DNA from: Pseudofabraea citricarpa
Taxonomy: Eukaryota; Ascomycota; Leotiomycetes; Helotiales; Dermateaceae
Assembly (NCBI GenBank): GCA_029641185.1
Contig: JAPWGK010000005.1
Coordinates: forward strand, 1,240,001 to 1,304,000
Direction: 5' to 3'
Length of the DNA: 64,000 bases
The position numbers and the translations under genes were made by a program. The notes under the pieces were generated by a model that was given only the letters and a program-made list of their open reading frames with translations, did no database searches and was not told the DNA's origin. Of this stretch, positions 33,726 through 46,395 are shown piece by piece (position 1 is the first letter of the stretch; every line of letters starts with the position of its first letter).

Positions 33726-34556
33726 ATGCAGTTCTCCAACCTCTTCACCCTCTCCTCGCTGCTCGCAGCTGCTTCGGCCTACACCGTCCTCTCGCCCACC
33801 CTGAACTCGACCGTTGCCAAGGGCAGCTCCGTCAACGTCGAATGGACCTCGGTCGACACCGATGCTTCTACTTTCTCCATCTACCTGGTCAACTTCCAGA
33901 CCGCTCACTGGCCACCAACCGTCCTCTCTCTCGCCCAGAACGTGCCTCAAGAAGCCGGCTCCCTCGATGTCAAGATCCCATGTGATCTCTCGTCCGACTA
34001 TGGATGGCAGCTAAACTTCATCAACGGCACGAACACCTATGTCATCTATGCCCAATCCGCCGCCTTCAGCCTGACGGGAGACTGTGTCGACCCAGTAACC
34101 ACCTCGTCTTCCAGCGCTGTAGCCACGACAACCGTCTTCAACAACAGCACCGTCACTGCCACAGCTACCTTGATCCAGACAGTTGAGACTGTTGTTTTTG
34201 AGACTCCAGTCGTATGGTTCGTGCAGCCCAGCGCCGTTGTCGAGGCCGCCGCTATGTGCCCACCAGCCGCCCAGCAAACCGTCACTGTCCACGTCCCAGT
34301 CACATACGCCGCCGTGTGCCCTGGCTCAGCATCACCCACGGGACTCCCAGGAGCTCCTGGCGTTGCAGGCAACTACTCGCTGACATCGGTCACGCCCAAG
34401 TCGACCACCGCTGGCGTCATCAGCTCGACCGGCGCCGTTCTCACCCCCACGGGCACCGCTTCCGCCACGCCATCCAGCTTCACGGGAGCGGCCAGCAGCG
34501 TCAAGGTTGGAGGAGGCGTCCTGGCCCTCGCTGGTGCCGTGGCTCTCTTCTTATAA
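33726..34556 (+). CDS. GPI-anchored Kre9/Knh1-like cell-wall protein
   Basis: The product is a 276-residue single-exon protein. The start is ATG 33726 because MQFSNLFTLSSLLAAASA is a signal peptide; the frame is open 104 codons upstream, but that is leader. Residues about 19-115 form a Kre9/Knh1-like Ig domain (YTVLSPTLNSTVAKGSSVNV, VEWTSVDTDASTFSIYLV, later WQLNFINGTNTYVIYAQSAAF). A Ser/Thr/Val-rich stalk with repeated T-V-T words follows. The C-terminus has small residues (TGAASS) then a hydrophobic tail (GGGVLALAGAVALFL), a GPI signal. It is probably a surface protein linked to wall glucan assembly; enzymatic activity is not expected. Confidence 0.88.
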   Translation: MQFSNLFTLSSLLAAASAYTVLSPTLNSTVAKGSSVNVEWTSVDTDASTFSIYLVNFQTAHWPPTVLSLAQNVPQEAGSLDVKIPCDLSSDYGWQLNFINGTNTYVIYAQSAAFSLTGDCVDPVTTSSSSAVATTTVFNNSTVTATATLIQTVETVVFETPVVWFVQPSAVVEAAAMCPPAAQQTVTVHVPVTYAAVCPGSASPTGLPGAPGVAGNYSLTSVTPKSTTAGVISSTGAVLTPTGTASATPSSFTGAASSVKVGGGVLALAGAVALFL

Positions 34557-37500
34557 ATCTAGCGATGGCTCTAGCCCTCCATCTAGGGATTTCCTGATGT
34601 ATCTCCCGAGTTTTTATATAATACCCCCCACATCTATCTTATCTTGTCAATTTAGAGCCCACGCTTCAGAAACCCTCTAAAAACCCAAATCTTATGCTGT
34701 CATGATCCTCTTGCTTTTTCTGCTCTCCTGTCTTGCTCGCGTGTTCTGGTTTGGTCTTTGCCTCGTGTTGAATTTTGATATCTGATCTCGATCTTGCGGT
34801 CTCGCTCCAGCCAGAATAAGTAAGGGTAAGACACAAACTATCGATAAAGTAGAAAACCCCAGGTTCTAGAATCTCTCCAACGCCAGTGGTTGTGGCTGTG
34901 GCTGTTCTGTCACATATCAACATCTAGCGAGCGAGCGTGCATGCGTGCATGCATACAAATCGGGCGGATGCGATGCGATGCAATCTTGGATAAAAGAAAA
35001 CACGAGATCTACAGACAGGCACAGTGTAGTACGAGGACGAGAAACCCTCCCCAATCTCAAATCTCACACCTCACATCTCACATCACACCTCGCTCCCCTA
35101 TCACTCAATCAAATCACAGCCGCCGAAACGATCGTCCCAATCTCGTTTGTTTAACCGGTGTGGGGAACCAAATGACAGAAAACATAAAAACACAAAAACG
35201 CCTCAAAACCTCCAGCCCCTCGATCTTTTTTTTTTGTTTTTGTTTTTACTGGTCTCCTCGCCGGTTCCGGTATAGCTGCCTGCATAGCATTCGCCTCAAA
35301 ACGTACGATCCAACTCCTATCCCGGACGCATCTGGTTTAACGTGCTGCTTGCTTTGCTTTGCTTTAGGAAGGTGTCGTGGGGAGGATGGATGGATGGATG
35401 GGATGGATGCGCCTCGGTAAGGTTTTTGGGGTGTTGGAGTGTTTGTTACGAAGTACGGTACGTGGAGATGAGATGAGATGAGATGAGATGAGCCTTTGTT
35501 GGAATTTTCGGATTTCTCTCTGTCGTTGTTAAAATTACAATCTACATGTTGGAGCTTGTCTCTTCTGCAAAGACAACGAGATGGGTTTTTTAATTGCTGT
35601 AGCGTGTCTCTGGTTTCTGTTTGTCTCTCGAGTCTCGTTTCGAGTGCAGACAAAGAAGTAAGGATCGCTTCGAGCCGAAATGGGTAAGTGGCTCCTTACC
35701 GTTTTTTCCTGGGCTGGGCTGTGCTGGGTTGGGCAGAGTCAGGTTAGGTTAGGGTTGGATGAGCAACGAACGAGGCGATCGACAGAGCGGAGCGGAGCGA
35801 TCAGCGTTTTGCTTCGTTTCCCTGCTTCCCTCTTTCTTTCCTGGCATCACATCATAAATATTCTCTTGGTTTGGGGGGCCCGGGAGTCTGGGATGACTGG
35901 CAAAAACGAGTGTGCGTTCATTTGGTTTTAAGCGCTGATGGTGGTGTGATGGGTTTTTGTCGTTGGTACTGTACCCCCGTCCGTCCTATCGCCAATTGGC
36001 TGGCTCGAGCTCGAGCTTGAGCGCTGGCTGTAATGACGAGAAAGCGCAAAGATGAATCATGATGGTTTCTACCCCTCGTATGTTCGTTCGCTCTTGGAAT
36101 TCTTTACGCCCTCCTGCTGAGATCTGGTTTTTATCTCGCGGAGGAATGAATGAAAGAAAAAGTGCTTTTGTTCCTCTACCGGAACAAAAAAAAAAAAAAT
36201 ACGCGATCCTACTATAGATCCTGGATGCTTGATGGTTGAAGGAATCCATCTGTGACAATCCTGCCGTGCCATCGGATTGCGGATTCAACTCCGATTTGAT
36301 GTCTGGCCTGCAAACGAAAGGAAACAAGACTAGAGATATCTATATTCTTCAGTGGTTTACTCTAATAGGATGGTTGTCTATCTATCAACCGCTGCCCTGA
36401 CTATCCCTATTGAGAAAGGATTAAGGAGCTGCCGTCGTTTCCTTCTTATTTTTTTTTCAACAAGGAAAAGAAAAGCGATAATGTTGACGGGATTTTGTTT
36501 CACCGATGCAGAATTAGCTGGGATTATCATGCTGTTGCCAGTCCATATTCTGTTGTTATCACAAAGGGAAGATTTCGGGATTACTTTGTTGTGATTAGGA
36601 TAGCTCGCCCACTGGGCCTTTTTTTGTGGCTTTTAACCTTTACCCCATTCTTCGGTATTATTCTGCCTGAACTCTGTTTTTTCTGCTGCAAAGTCGCGAC
36701 TTCACTCGACTCCACTCCACGCGAGCTAAGCATTTCTAGAGGAATGTATTAAAGGTTATTTCATTCTCGAGACTTCTTGTGGCGACGTAAATTTCCACTC
36801 TTCGGGAATTCTTACAAGAATGGCTGATGAAGAAGGGTCTTACGTTTCCAGTAATAATCATGTGACTACCGAGTGGGTTTAGATTTGATATTGTTCAGGT
36901 GTTTAGGGATACATATCGTAGCACAAATATAAGCTTGAAGTGTATCACCTACATTATATTGTTCTGAGGTACGGCGGGTTATAAAGTTCCTAATCTTCTC
37001 AGGGTAGTAAAACAAGCGACGTGCTTACAAGCGAGCTGGCTGGTTAGTAAAGGGTTCACAAAGAATTAATAAGTCTAATTCAAGTAGATTATTTAGAGGT
37101 CCAATTGAATCAAATATACTTGCTTAACAAATGGGAAGTATTGGGAAGCTCTATCGAAATACCATTGTTCCTTTTGGTAATACTTGATTTCCGCTAAAGA
37201 TTTCAGATTAGCAAACTTGACTGGTATAAATATATCGTCCTGTTAGCTTTTTTTATTATACTTATGGAATACATTATAAACCTCATCCAAATCTAATTCA
37301 TTAATAATGCTTCTCATTAGTACCTTGATCTTTATATCCTCCCACTATATCGGAAATTCTCTACGCCAGTACATTGCGAATCTCTCAAATCGTATCTTAT
37401 CTAAGCTACTTTTCTTTAACTCCTCGATATATCGATCAGTTGTTCCAGGAGCTAGAGTAATAGATGTGGTCTCTTTCGTGTCTGAGTATCACTGAGTACC

Positions 37501-37969
37501 AAGAAAGATTACAGCTCCTCGGTTCGTGATTGCAAGTTTCGAGGGGATAAAACAGACTATCACCGATGTCGATCCGCAGCTGGTGGAGCTTTTAGTTCTT
37601 TCAATTTCTTCTTCTCCACTCGTTCTAGCAATATCAATGCTTCTCTAAACGCCCGTGATGCGAGCCGTCTTTCGAGGACTAAGTCTCCCTTAAAGAATAA
37701 CGAGCACCTGCTTCGCGTAATTGAAATTGTTTGTTCTGGGAAATGGTTAGCCAGACCCTACCGGTAAGAACGCTGCCGTGCCTGACATCATTCTATTAAT
37801 TAGGAAGCATGCTGTTTCTTTAGCCGTGCTATCGAGTGGTAAAGGGCTGCTATTTGGCTGAATACAGTGGTGCTTTCTAATAGACTGCGGATTCAACAGT
37901 GCCGACTACATCGTATCTGAGAACCACGGAGAGTTTGTTAAATCCATTTTCTTTTAAACCATCGCCGTT
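34557..37969. other. Gene-poor intergenic region
   Basis: An ATGAG pentamer repeat occupies 35465-35492, with GGATG-type words at 35385-35409. The 34,600-36,350 part is GC-moderate, possibly long UTRs or unseen small RNAs. 36,750-37,960 is AT-rich with no coding signal. Confidence 0.5.
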
Positions 37970-38386
37970 ATGCCGGGGTTCCTTGAACAGGTACCAGTTC
38001 TGTGGGCGTCGAAATTACTAATATCAGACTTTGAGAGGAACCTCGTTGTCTTTTGGCACAGGTATTGGCATAGTGGTTTTCCCCAGGGAGTTACCTTCTT
38101 CTGCAATGACTGCCATTATTTGAGTAATTGTTTTATTGCTGAGAGTGGATATATTACGTTATTCAAGTGTGAGAATCCCGAGGTCAAAATCTACGAGTTT
38201 AGTTGTGTTCTTGTACTTTCTTTTAGTACTCAACCATGTGTCAACGACTTCCTAAGCAGCCATTGCGAATTTGACGTGAAGTTTGATGTCAAAACGCGCG
38301 AAGATTATCCTGAGCTGTTTAGGCATTATCAGATCGTGGCTTTGGGGAAAATTTGCGATCCTCTGGTGTATGCGATCGCCTTTTAA
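37970..38386 (+). CDS. Hypothetical protein, doubtful
   Basis: A 138-codon ORF begins MPGFLEQVPVLWASK and is rich in Phe, Cys and aromatic residues, with a plausible folded part (DFLSSHCEFDVKFDVK, EDYPELFRHYQIVALGK). There is no signal peptide, no domain, no splice neighbours and no clear promoter. It lies in AT-rich, relic-like DNA, so it may be a surviving exon of a decayed gene. Confidence 0.25.
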   Translation: MPGFLEQVPVLWASKLLISDFERNLVVFWHRYWHSGFPQGVTFFCNDCHYLSNCFIAESGYITLFKCENPEVKIYEFSCVLVLSFSTQPCVNDFLSSHCEFDVKFDVKTREDYPELFRHYQIVALGKICDPLVYAIAF

Positions 38387-38817
38387 GTCTTCATCTCGAG
38401 CCGCGATAAATAATCTGCTTTTGAAACAATAAATAGATATTAGGTCTTAAAAACTCTACCTCTAGAGTATTTCTGATATTAATCACCACTTTACCTCTTA
38501 TAGGGGAAAAGTAATGTTTTGAAACCCTCGCTTTGCATATATTCGGATCATATATTTCCCACGTTCTGCTATTTGCTATCATCAGAAATCTTCCTTCCTT
38601 CCTTCCTTCCTTTTCTTTTCTTTCTTTCCTTTTTTGGGCAAATTTTTAGTGAGGTGGTAGAATGTTCAAGACCTCACTCAACGTCCCCATAAAGATATTC
38701 TCTGAAAATAAGAAGTTTCCTAACCTAACATGTTTTTCGAAAACAAGAATAGCTTGCCCGCTAATGCAAAGTTACAGGCATCTTGCTTCATTCACATCGC
38801 AGTTCATAAAAACATTG

Positions 38818-39189
38818 TTATATTATGCATCTGATAGCACGTGAGATTTCAACAGTGTCCAACATCAGACTTGTTTTAGATCGGAGAATAACAATATGAC
38901 ATGCTATAACAACCTGATAGAAGGCTCTCGTCTGGATGTTAGCGAGACTATTCTCGGTTGAAGGGAGGGTCTCTCCTAATAACCATTGCTGATATTCCCG
39001 GGTAACGGTACTGTAGTCGCCGATCCGTTTTTGTTTTATGTTCGAGTCTCGAAAAGGCTTTAGGTGTAGATCTTCTAAAAGACGGTCTGCGTATTCGGTT
39101 TTAGGCGTATGGTTCATGCCAATTCCTGGGTACTGGGCTTGGTAACTTCGGATGAATTGCATTCCTTCAGGGTGCATTGATGAGCGCAC
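38818..39189 (-). pseudogene. Possible flavin-monooxygenase C-terminal scrap
   Basis: The minus-strand frame reads MHPEGMQFIRSYQAQYPGIG, then TPKTEYADRLLEDLHLKPFR, then VTREYQQWLLGE. This weakly recalls the last helices of fungal FMO-like (dimethylaniline monooxygenase type) proteins, where a TPY...LL-DL-L-P-R pattern precedes the end. No FAD or NADPH motifs are found upstream, and the DNA around it is AT-rich. At best it is a broken fragment; the family call is tentative. Confidence 0.3.
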
Positions 39190-40138
39190 TCGCTTACCTC
39201 GATGGCCGCGTCACAAACAGCAACTGTAGAGGAAAATATCATGCTCAAGCTTCTTCGCTCACCTGCGGAGTTCGAGCTTCTCCTATGTCATAACTGGCTA
39301 AAAATAACAGGCATCATGATGGGCGTAACTGATCTAGCGTCCTGCCTTCCCCGGATATCGTGATCACACATTGTCCGTGAGGCTGAGAACCTCAACGGCC
39401 CAATTCTTCAGATCCATCCACCAAGGCTAATTCCAGGTCATCGAAGCCGCCATGATAGAAAAAGCTCTTGTGGCACCCTTGGCACCAGTAAACCATGAGC
39501 TCACATGACCATGCCATCATGTGACATGGACATTACGGATACGACGGGTCGGCATCGAAGCATCTGCCGACTCTCAGTGTATCAAAACCGTCGCTCGATG
39601 ATCGTGTCTTTGAATTGTATCCAGACTCAGCAGCAGACTTCGATATTGAAATCATGCTCGTCTGATATGGCATGTCCCGAAACAAGCGTAACCCAGCACA
39701 GACGCTCAGGGCTCCGCCTTTGTGAGCTGTCATCGAAGGTCAACCACATTTCGCAACATGTCCGGTTTCATCCCTTTTAGAATTCAGCCGCACCAGCAAA
39801 ACCACTGCCCCATGCTTGTCATGGCATCAACTAGCGGCCTCAAAGGGTCCCATCTCCGCTCGGTTCCAAACTCCTTTCCTACTGTTGCATGAGATGAGGG
39901 GAAAGACTGAATCAACAAGCCGGAATCCCGGCCTCAAAGCTTGGTTTCACGAGGCTGGATTGCGGACTCTTTAGGTCTTATATCATCTGAAGTATGCCAT
40001 TTCTTCACTTTCTCAACCTTTCGCGTTTGTGGATGTTCCTCGAGTAGATTTCCTCTTAACACTATTCTATTCTCTTGCGGTCGAGCTGGCTCTCGATATT
40101 CTTTCTTTCGACTTACCTTCTTTTCATATAATTTAATA
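39190..40138. other. Intergenic
   Basis: No gene is supported. A minus-strand frame reading MIFSSTVAVCDAAIE next to a GTAAGC donor at about 39200 could be an exon remnant of the monooxygenase scrap. The last 200 bp are a pyrimidine-rich leader of the next gene. Confidence 0.4.
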
Positions 40139-41575
40139 ATGGGTTTGTTTAATCGGGATGGTGTCATTTCAAAGGCTGCGGCCGGGGTAGAACATGCTCG
40201 CAGGGAGTTTTTCGAGGGGGAGTTATGGAAAAGAGAAAATACTTCGACAGCAGATGCCCCAAAGGCGGAACCGAGCAAATCGAGCGATGAACCGGCTTCA
40301 AAAGATGAGCCAGCATCAAAAGACGAGCCAGCTGCAGCAGTACCTCTTCCAGCCACTAAAGGAGGTCTTGCTGCTCAGCCTGTGCGTGTACCCTCCAAGC
40401 CGGTGACTTACTCAGTGCTAATGAACCATCCAGGATGCAACCACCTCACCAAAGGAATTGCCCACTGCTCCAGCTGCCGCCAAAGATCCCGCTGCCAAAG
40501 ATCCTACACCAACCACCGAATCTACTGCTCCCGTTAAATCGCCCGAACCAGCTGATACCAAGGCTTCCCCATCCGCTGCTGCTCCTGTAGCAAGCTCGCC
40601 AGCCAAGACATCTCCAGATTCGAAGCCAAATGAACCAGAGGATAAGCCATCACCAGTCACTACGTCAGATATACCCGTAGCAACGACGAGTCCGAAAACG
40701 GACGATCCAAAGAAACCCGATTCAAACCCATTGCCAGCATCTTCTGTCCCTTCCGATACCCCCAAGCCAGACATTGCCAGCCCAGATGCATCTCCAGCCA
40801 CAAGATCAAGCCCCGCAGTGCCAGCTGCAACGGGACCTGGGGCCAAGAACCCTTCGGTCGAATCGCCATCTACTCTCATTACATCTCAAATTCCCAAGCC
40901 AACCTCGCCTTCCACCCTCGAACCCCAAGCTTCCAGTGTATCCACTTCTGTTGAAGCTCTTTCAGCAATCGGAAATACCTTCCCTCCCGCTGAGGCTGCC
41001 GAGCTTGGTCCCACTTCAACATCTACTGGTATCAGTCAATCCGGAAGTCTCTTAGATCCTACTGCAGTCGCTACAGATGGAGCTGGCCTTGACCTCACAC
41101 GAGTCAGCCGTCCGGGTTCATTGAGCCACAGCTCGATGATTATAATAATTGTCGTCTCTTCAGTTGGTAAATACCCCCCAATCTTTCACGGTATTGATGT
41201 TTTTCACGATTTATATGATCTGGAAATGAAAAACTTGGCAAAGATCACCTTTACTGACAAAATTTTCAAATAGTTGGTTTCATAGTTCTAGGTACTGCAT
41301 TCGCTCTGATCATGCGACGCTGCTTCCGCAAGAGAAGAATGGGAAGAGCAGAATCGCCACCTGCCTCCCCTCTTCTTGAGCAACCTTCGATTTATGTTCA
41401 AGAAAGCACACCGTGGAGACCCAACAATTCTAGTTCTGGCGCATCGGTTGTAGACGAAAAAGCTTATGGTTATTCGGCAGCTCCACTTAGTCCTCTACCG
41501 CCAATCCTTGGTGCTGGTAGACAGCCAGAGACTAAAGACGAACGCTTGACTTTTGGCTTCAACAGCAAATCCTAG
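40139..41575 (+). CDS. Single-pass membrane protein with long Pro/Ser/Thr-rich region
   Basis: Three exons (40139-40381, 40434-41166, 41286-41575) join to 421 residues. The N-terminus MGLFNRDGVISKAAAGVEHA is amphipathic and shared in style with a fungal family of MGLF-starting membrane proteins; there is no signal peptide. A long low-complexity region rich in Pro, Ser, Thr, Lys and Asp follows, with ASKDEP repeats (about 50-62). One membrane segment at the exon 2/3 junction (MIIIIVVSSVVLGTAFALIM, about 310-332) is followed by a RRCFRKRR stop-transfer cluster and a 75-residue cytosolic tail. This is the layout of a surface sensor or mucin-like protein, but without a recognised ectodomain. The second intron's acceptor (41285) was chosen because earlier AGs break the frame. 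Confidence 0.72.
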
Positions 41576-42412
41576 GGCGATGATATTCGACCGCAGAACC
41601 TGAGACACCCCAGTACCGAGACAAAAGCCTCTTAGACTTTATGGCCAGTGATGGATAGAAGGGCTGGAAATAGCCAGGATATGCTGATGCGGAAACGCAA
41701 CTGTGCATAAGCGAAGGAATGGGGGAGAACGGTGTCATTCAGGAAATCAATGTGAGATTACTTGTTAGCGTATCACCACTTCCCAGTAGTGGGAAAGAAC
41801 AATAATCCATGACAAAGCTCTATTGATTGTGTCCAGTACTACTCAGTGAATGATCGTTGGTTTCGAGGGATCTCTTTGATCGGCATCTGCACACGTGATA
41901 ATGAGCACAATTACGCCCGGGACTTCCTTCCGTCAATTACATTCCGGGAGAGGAATTTTGACACAATTGCGCCTTCGATATATCCTCCAACCAAATCTTT
42001 AGCCACGAGGGATAGGAGAGTGGAAACGAAACAAAACGAAACCTTTTACTCGCCAGCCCGGGTGCGTTTTAGCGACTGAGGGATTTAGAGCCAATAGGAT
42101 CTTTAGGAATCCGTGGTGGTTTTAATCAGTACCGACCTTGTTTAGGCTAAAGAAATCCACGTGGCCGAGTTAAGGAATATTAGGGTAACACAGGCCAATA
42201 TTAACAGTGACTTCAAGCATTTATTGTCTCGGAAACCCTCGACAATTTGTCTAAGGTGGTCACCAATGGATGCTCAACTCTTATCGGGATTCCGCACGAG
42301 TCTCGGCAGATGCCACCCTGCAATTGCGTGCATCGGACAATATGTATAGGAGCAACTTGGCAATTTGGTAAGTCGAGTTTCCTTCCTCTCCTTGTTCGTC
42401 GGCAAAACCACC
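41576..42412. other. Intergenic
   Basis: No gene is supported. Promoter of the glycosyltransferase-like gene is expected at the right end. Confidence 0.5.
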
Positions 42413-44008
42413 ATGGCTCAAGATTATTCTCCACTCAACTCGTATGCGTCGACTGAAAAAACCCGGAATCAAATCTGGAAGATAAGCATCGCTTTGATTA
42501 TTATACTTTCTATGCCAGTTCTGATCTACAAAGGGTTTGCGGAATCTCCCCATGATGCTGGAACTCCAAACATTTCTCAAGCGCAGAGGCCAGGTTCAGG
42601 TGCAGCAACGTCCACATTTCAGATAGACCAACGGCTGGAAGATACCAATCTGATGTCACCTTCAGGCCAATATCAATTTGGTTTAGAAGATAGCGGCAGG
42701 CTGGCGCTTATCGACCACTGGAGCAATAAGACTGTTTTCTCCTCGGACACTGCGATGTATCTGAACGTGACTTGGAGCACTACTCTCAGACCAGATGGCG
42801 TTCTCGAAGTCAGTTGGCGGCATGAATTGGAATGGCCTGCATATGGAGTTGCATGGAACTCTAATTTACTTCTAGACTGCCATCCGGCTGAACTGATAGA
42901 TCGTTCAAAGCGCGAAACAAGCGACCCGATCCTGCAACTGTTTGACAACGGACTTCTTCAAATCAGAACTGAAGATGAAATCCTGTGTACAATTAACAGA
43001 CCGGCCGAAGACAAAGGTGAGTCTGATTTCGACCTAGACCTAAGTGATCGTTTCACTCAAAACGCAAAACAGGTCGGCTTGCCATCTCATATACTGGATT
43101 TCTTCGCACCTATCTCAAAACTTGCGACACTCACATGGCCAACGTTATATCTCAGTGGACTGGCTCTAAAGGAGTCGACGTTCATATTTTCACCTACGAT
43201 GAGGATATCTACAACGACGGTACTGAGTTTCAAGATGAACCGATTACTTACGATACAGTCTACAACCATCTGAAAGCATGTTTTGGTGATCACCTCAAGA
43301 CATTCTCCTTCGTACCAATAAGTGCTACAGCTCAGAATGCAGCCGCGCTCCCGCAGGATATCGTCAACCGATGCTCTGGTCCCCACATCGATCGACTTCT
43401 CTCGCAGTACAATGCAATCTACCAAACCGGACAGCAGATACAGAATTACATGCTGCAAAATGCTATTCAGTACGACTACATTCTTCGCTTTCGGCCTGAT
43501 ATACTGGTTACAGAAGCTCCTCAGCTTCAAGTGCTAGATCACGGGAAAGTTGTCAACATCCGAGCTACCTATGATTTGATGTATTGGGGACTCCACCACG
43601 ACGGCTCGATGCACACGGGCTTCACAGACATTGCGGCGTACGGCAGAGCGAGCACTATGTGGACGTATTTCAATATTCATAATGGGCTCCAGGCGATGCT
43701 GTCAGCTCAGCCCATATGGGATTGGTCGGATGTGCTCGAAATCGATCATGATAGGAAGAATCTTGGCGGCAACAACCGATGTGACGCAGAAGGTATCCTG
43801 GGATACTGGTTGGCCCTGAATGGCTTAGAGCTCGAGACGGATTGGAGATGGAAGATGGGTATTCTGAGGCGAGACGGACATGTGAGCCAGGGATTCTTTA
43901 CTTGCCAACCCTGGCTTGAAGCAAATTGGTTGTGTCCGCCAGAAACGTAAGTATTTTACCTCGTGTAATTACTACTGAACTAATGTGTTTCTTAGCATCT
44001 GGAAATGA
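42413..44008 (+). CDS. Type II membrane glycosyltransferase-like protein with bulb-lectin-like segment
   Basis: Three exons (42413-43016, 43073-43946, 43996-44008) join to 496 residues; the last exon encodes only four residues. A short cytosolic head is followed by a signal anchor (about 20-38, IWKISIALIIILSMPVLIYK), typical of Golgi enzymes. Residues about 80-165 (LMSPSGQYQFGLEDSGRLAL, DHWSNKTVFSS) resemble a bulb-type mannose-binding lectin repeat. The catalytic part (GRLAISYTGFLRTY to the end) has the style of DUF7796-like fungal glycosyltransferases, including YDYILRFRPDI (an R-x-R/D element seen in such enzymes), GGNNRCDAEGILGYWL and a final WLCPPET. Donor and acceptor sugars are unknown. 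Confidence 0.75.
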
Positions 44009-44978
44009 TCTCGAGCGGGGCCTTTTTATTCTTTTCTCTAGTTTCATTTTTGAAGAAAAACGAGTCAGACCTTTTCAGAACGAATAATCATTTTTTTTTC
44101 CAAAACAAAAACCACTCAAGCATACCAAATTTTATAGAAACCAGCACCCTCTAAATAGATGGGAGTTGGCAAGAAGGAAAGGTTCTGTTGAAATTCACTT
44201 GCTTGACCAAGTATAATTACACGACTCCTCTTCCCCATAACCAACCCTCGCCATTTCACACATGCTCAGGGGAGTCAATTGAGCTTTGATCTAGACGAGA
44301 AAGCAAGTGTCTAACGGGATTTTAAGCGTGTGCGTGAAAATGAAGCAAGGTAGTTTTGGGCGTATAGAGCTATCGGAAATATGACCAGATTTTGTTTTCG
44401 GGTTATGAACTAGCCATATCAAAAAATTAAAATAACACTTCGGAGAGAGGAAACAGTTAATAATTGAATTGAAAAAGTTGAATCTATAATCGCTAATGAT
44501 ATTTGAAGACATAATTGCGGACCCGAGACCATGCAGGAAGTTAAATCGATGTTTAATGATCCAAGAAGACGAAAAGTAATATGAATAGATTTAGTAGAAA
44601 AATAGACGGCCTAAAAGAAACGTGTGAAAATTCAGCTTCACCATAGCAACAAGATCATGTGTTTTGAGTCGTAAGTCATGGTTTATCTAGCCCCGATCCT
44701 AATTAATAACTCCAGAGTTATTTATTTCGTCGACTATACATCCGTTATTTTGGGATACCAGTGAATGAAAACCAAATGTCGTGAAACCATTAAATATTAT
44801 GCGTTTCATTGTTGTAGTTAGGATATTACTGATCACGTATGTGGTTGAGATTGTGTTTCTCTGGTTTGTTAATCCTGCAACAGCAAGATATGGAGGGAAT
44901 GTTGACTAGTAGTATGCAGCTATGCTTTTGCTTCGAGGATCTGAATGGATTAGCTTCTTTTCATCAGTGTAATAATGG
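44009..44978. other. AT-rich intergenic
   Basis: Convergent 3' ends flank it. No coding signal is seen. Confidence 0.55.
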
Positions 44979-46395
44979 TTATGGAATATAAGAGAAAAGT
45001 CTTACCGAGGACGAAGGAGATATCTTGCCAGGCGAAGATATAACTGCATCTTTTGCATGTTCGTAATCTTCCCACCAACCCCTGTTCACATGCCGTGGTA
45101 GGAGATTCCACGAAACTAATGTTTCCTCCTCTTCAGATGTAGGCTGAAGCTCAGCATAAGCCCACATTCTCCGATCGGGCCACCTGGGGTGGTTGCTATC
45201 CTTGACGACAGAAATATAATCACCAAGCTCGGAATCGTCTGTCCCGAAACCTCTCACCACAAGCCAAGTGCTTCCAACGAGCAGGACTACAGTAAGGGTC
45301 TGTGTGATGAGATTGCACTGTCCTAGTGCCAGAACATGAACTCCGAAGCAAAGCCAGCCGAATCTTCTGGCCCAAGTATAAAAGGCAGGGTCCAATGGGT
45401 TAGGTCGTTTAGTAAATCCTGCCATAAGAAGACCACGAGGGGCGTACAGTGTCACCATCTTTCCGTTATTAAGTGTTACGAGGACTTTGACAGTATCCGA
45501 AGACTGAGATCCACCATTTTCGTAGCAAGCCTTCACACATTGTCTGCTAAGCCCTCTGATGTTTTGTCGAACTAGAAACCACCGCACGATGGTTGACCCA
45601 GCCATTGCAATGGAGTTACTTAACCCCCACCAGTCACCCATGAGGACAGTCAATGTGATCATCATGCTGAGTACCAAGCAGCCGAGTAACTCGGTTAGCC
45701 TGTCTCTGTATCGTCTTTGCTTAGGAACTGGCTGCACCGTCCACTGGAAAACAGTTGTGCTGTTCGTGATATCTTGTGCGGAAAGCCAGCGGCTAAACCA
45801 GCCACTAACATTTGAAGTTGTTATCGCATCGGTGATGTTATAGAGTGTGAACCCTGGAGCTGCCGTCGTGAATCTATTTCCGGCTACCAGGTGTTGTCCA
45901 AGAAGTGGAAGGAAGGTGGTGTACCGGCTACGTATAAGTCTTCCGACCGCATCCGTAACTTCTTCGGCACCGATAAGGGTTACGAGGCCGAGGGCATCGA
46001 GACGAAATGGCTGCCATTTCATTAGACCTTCAAGTGGCATGTTATGTGAGTGTGCTGAGATAGGAGCCATTAGCAATACAATCAGAAATGCTTGAATGAT
46101 GAGACTCGTAAGTGATGTAACATTGATTTGAAATACAGGTAGATTAACAACGGCAGGATGAGAGTTTATAAAACTTACCACGAAATACTGCAGATAGCAC
46201 TAACAGGGCGAGGGGAAGACGCAAAAACGAGGCTGTAAGTGATATCAGAATTGGGCTTTTCTGTTTGAGTATAGTAAGCAGTTTTCCGGATAAAGAAACC
46301 ATCTGCTGCATTCTGGCACTTCCGTTCTTATACACACGCGCAGGTGTGTGTGGGACCTTCAGAGTGGCGATGCATATGCATCCGCTAGATGTCAA
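44979..46395 (-). CDS. Multi-pass membrane protein, conserved fungal family of unknown function
   Basis: Two exons (46395-46179, 46090-44979) join in frame to 442 residues. The start could instead be ATG 46311, which removes 28 residues. Hydrophobic segments lie near residues 50-85 (split by the intron), about 190-215 (LLGCLVLSMMITLTVLMGDW), and 315-355 (FGWLCFGVHVLALGQCNLIT, then TVVLLVGSTWLVV). A luminal loop carries three N-glycosylation sites (NIT, NVS, NST). The soluble end includes MWAYAELQPTSEEEETLVSW and RGWWEDYEHAK, a pattern I recall from unnamed Pezizomycotina membrane proteins. No transport or enzyme motif is visible. Confidence 0.7.

Noticed and set aside
42150..42260. A-box-like GTGGCCGAGTTAAGG as a tRNA
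   Set aside because: No matching acceptor stem, anticodon arm or T-loop could be paired.
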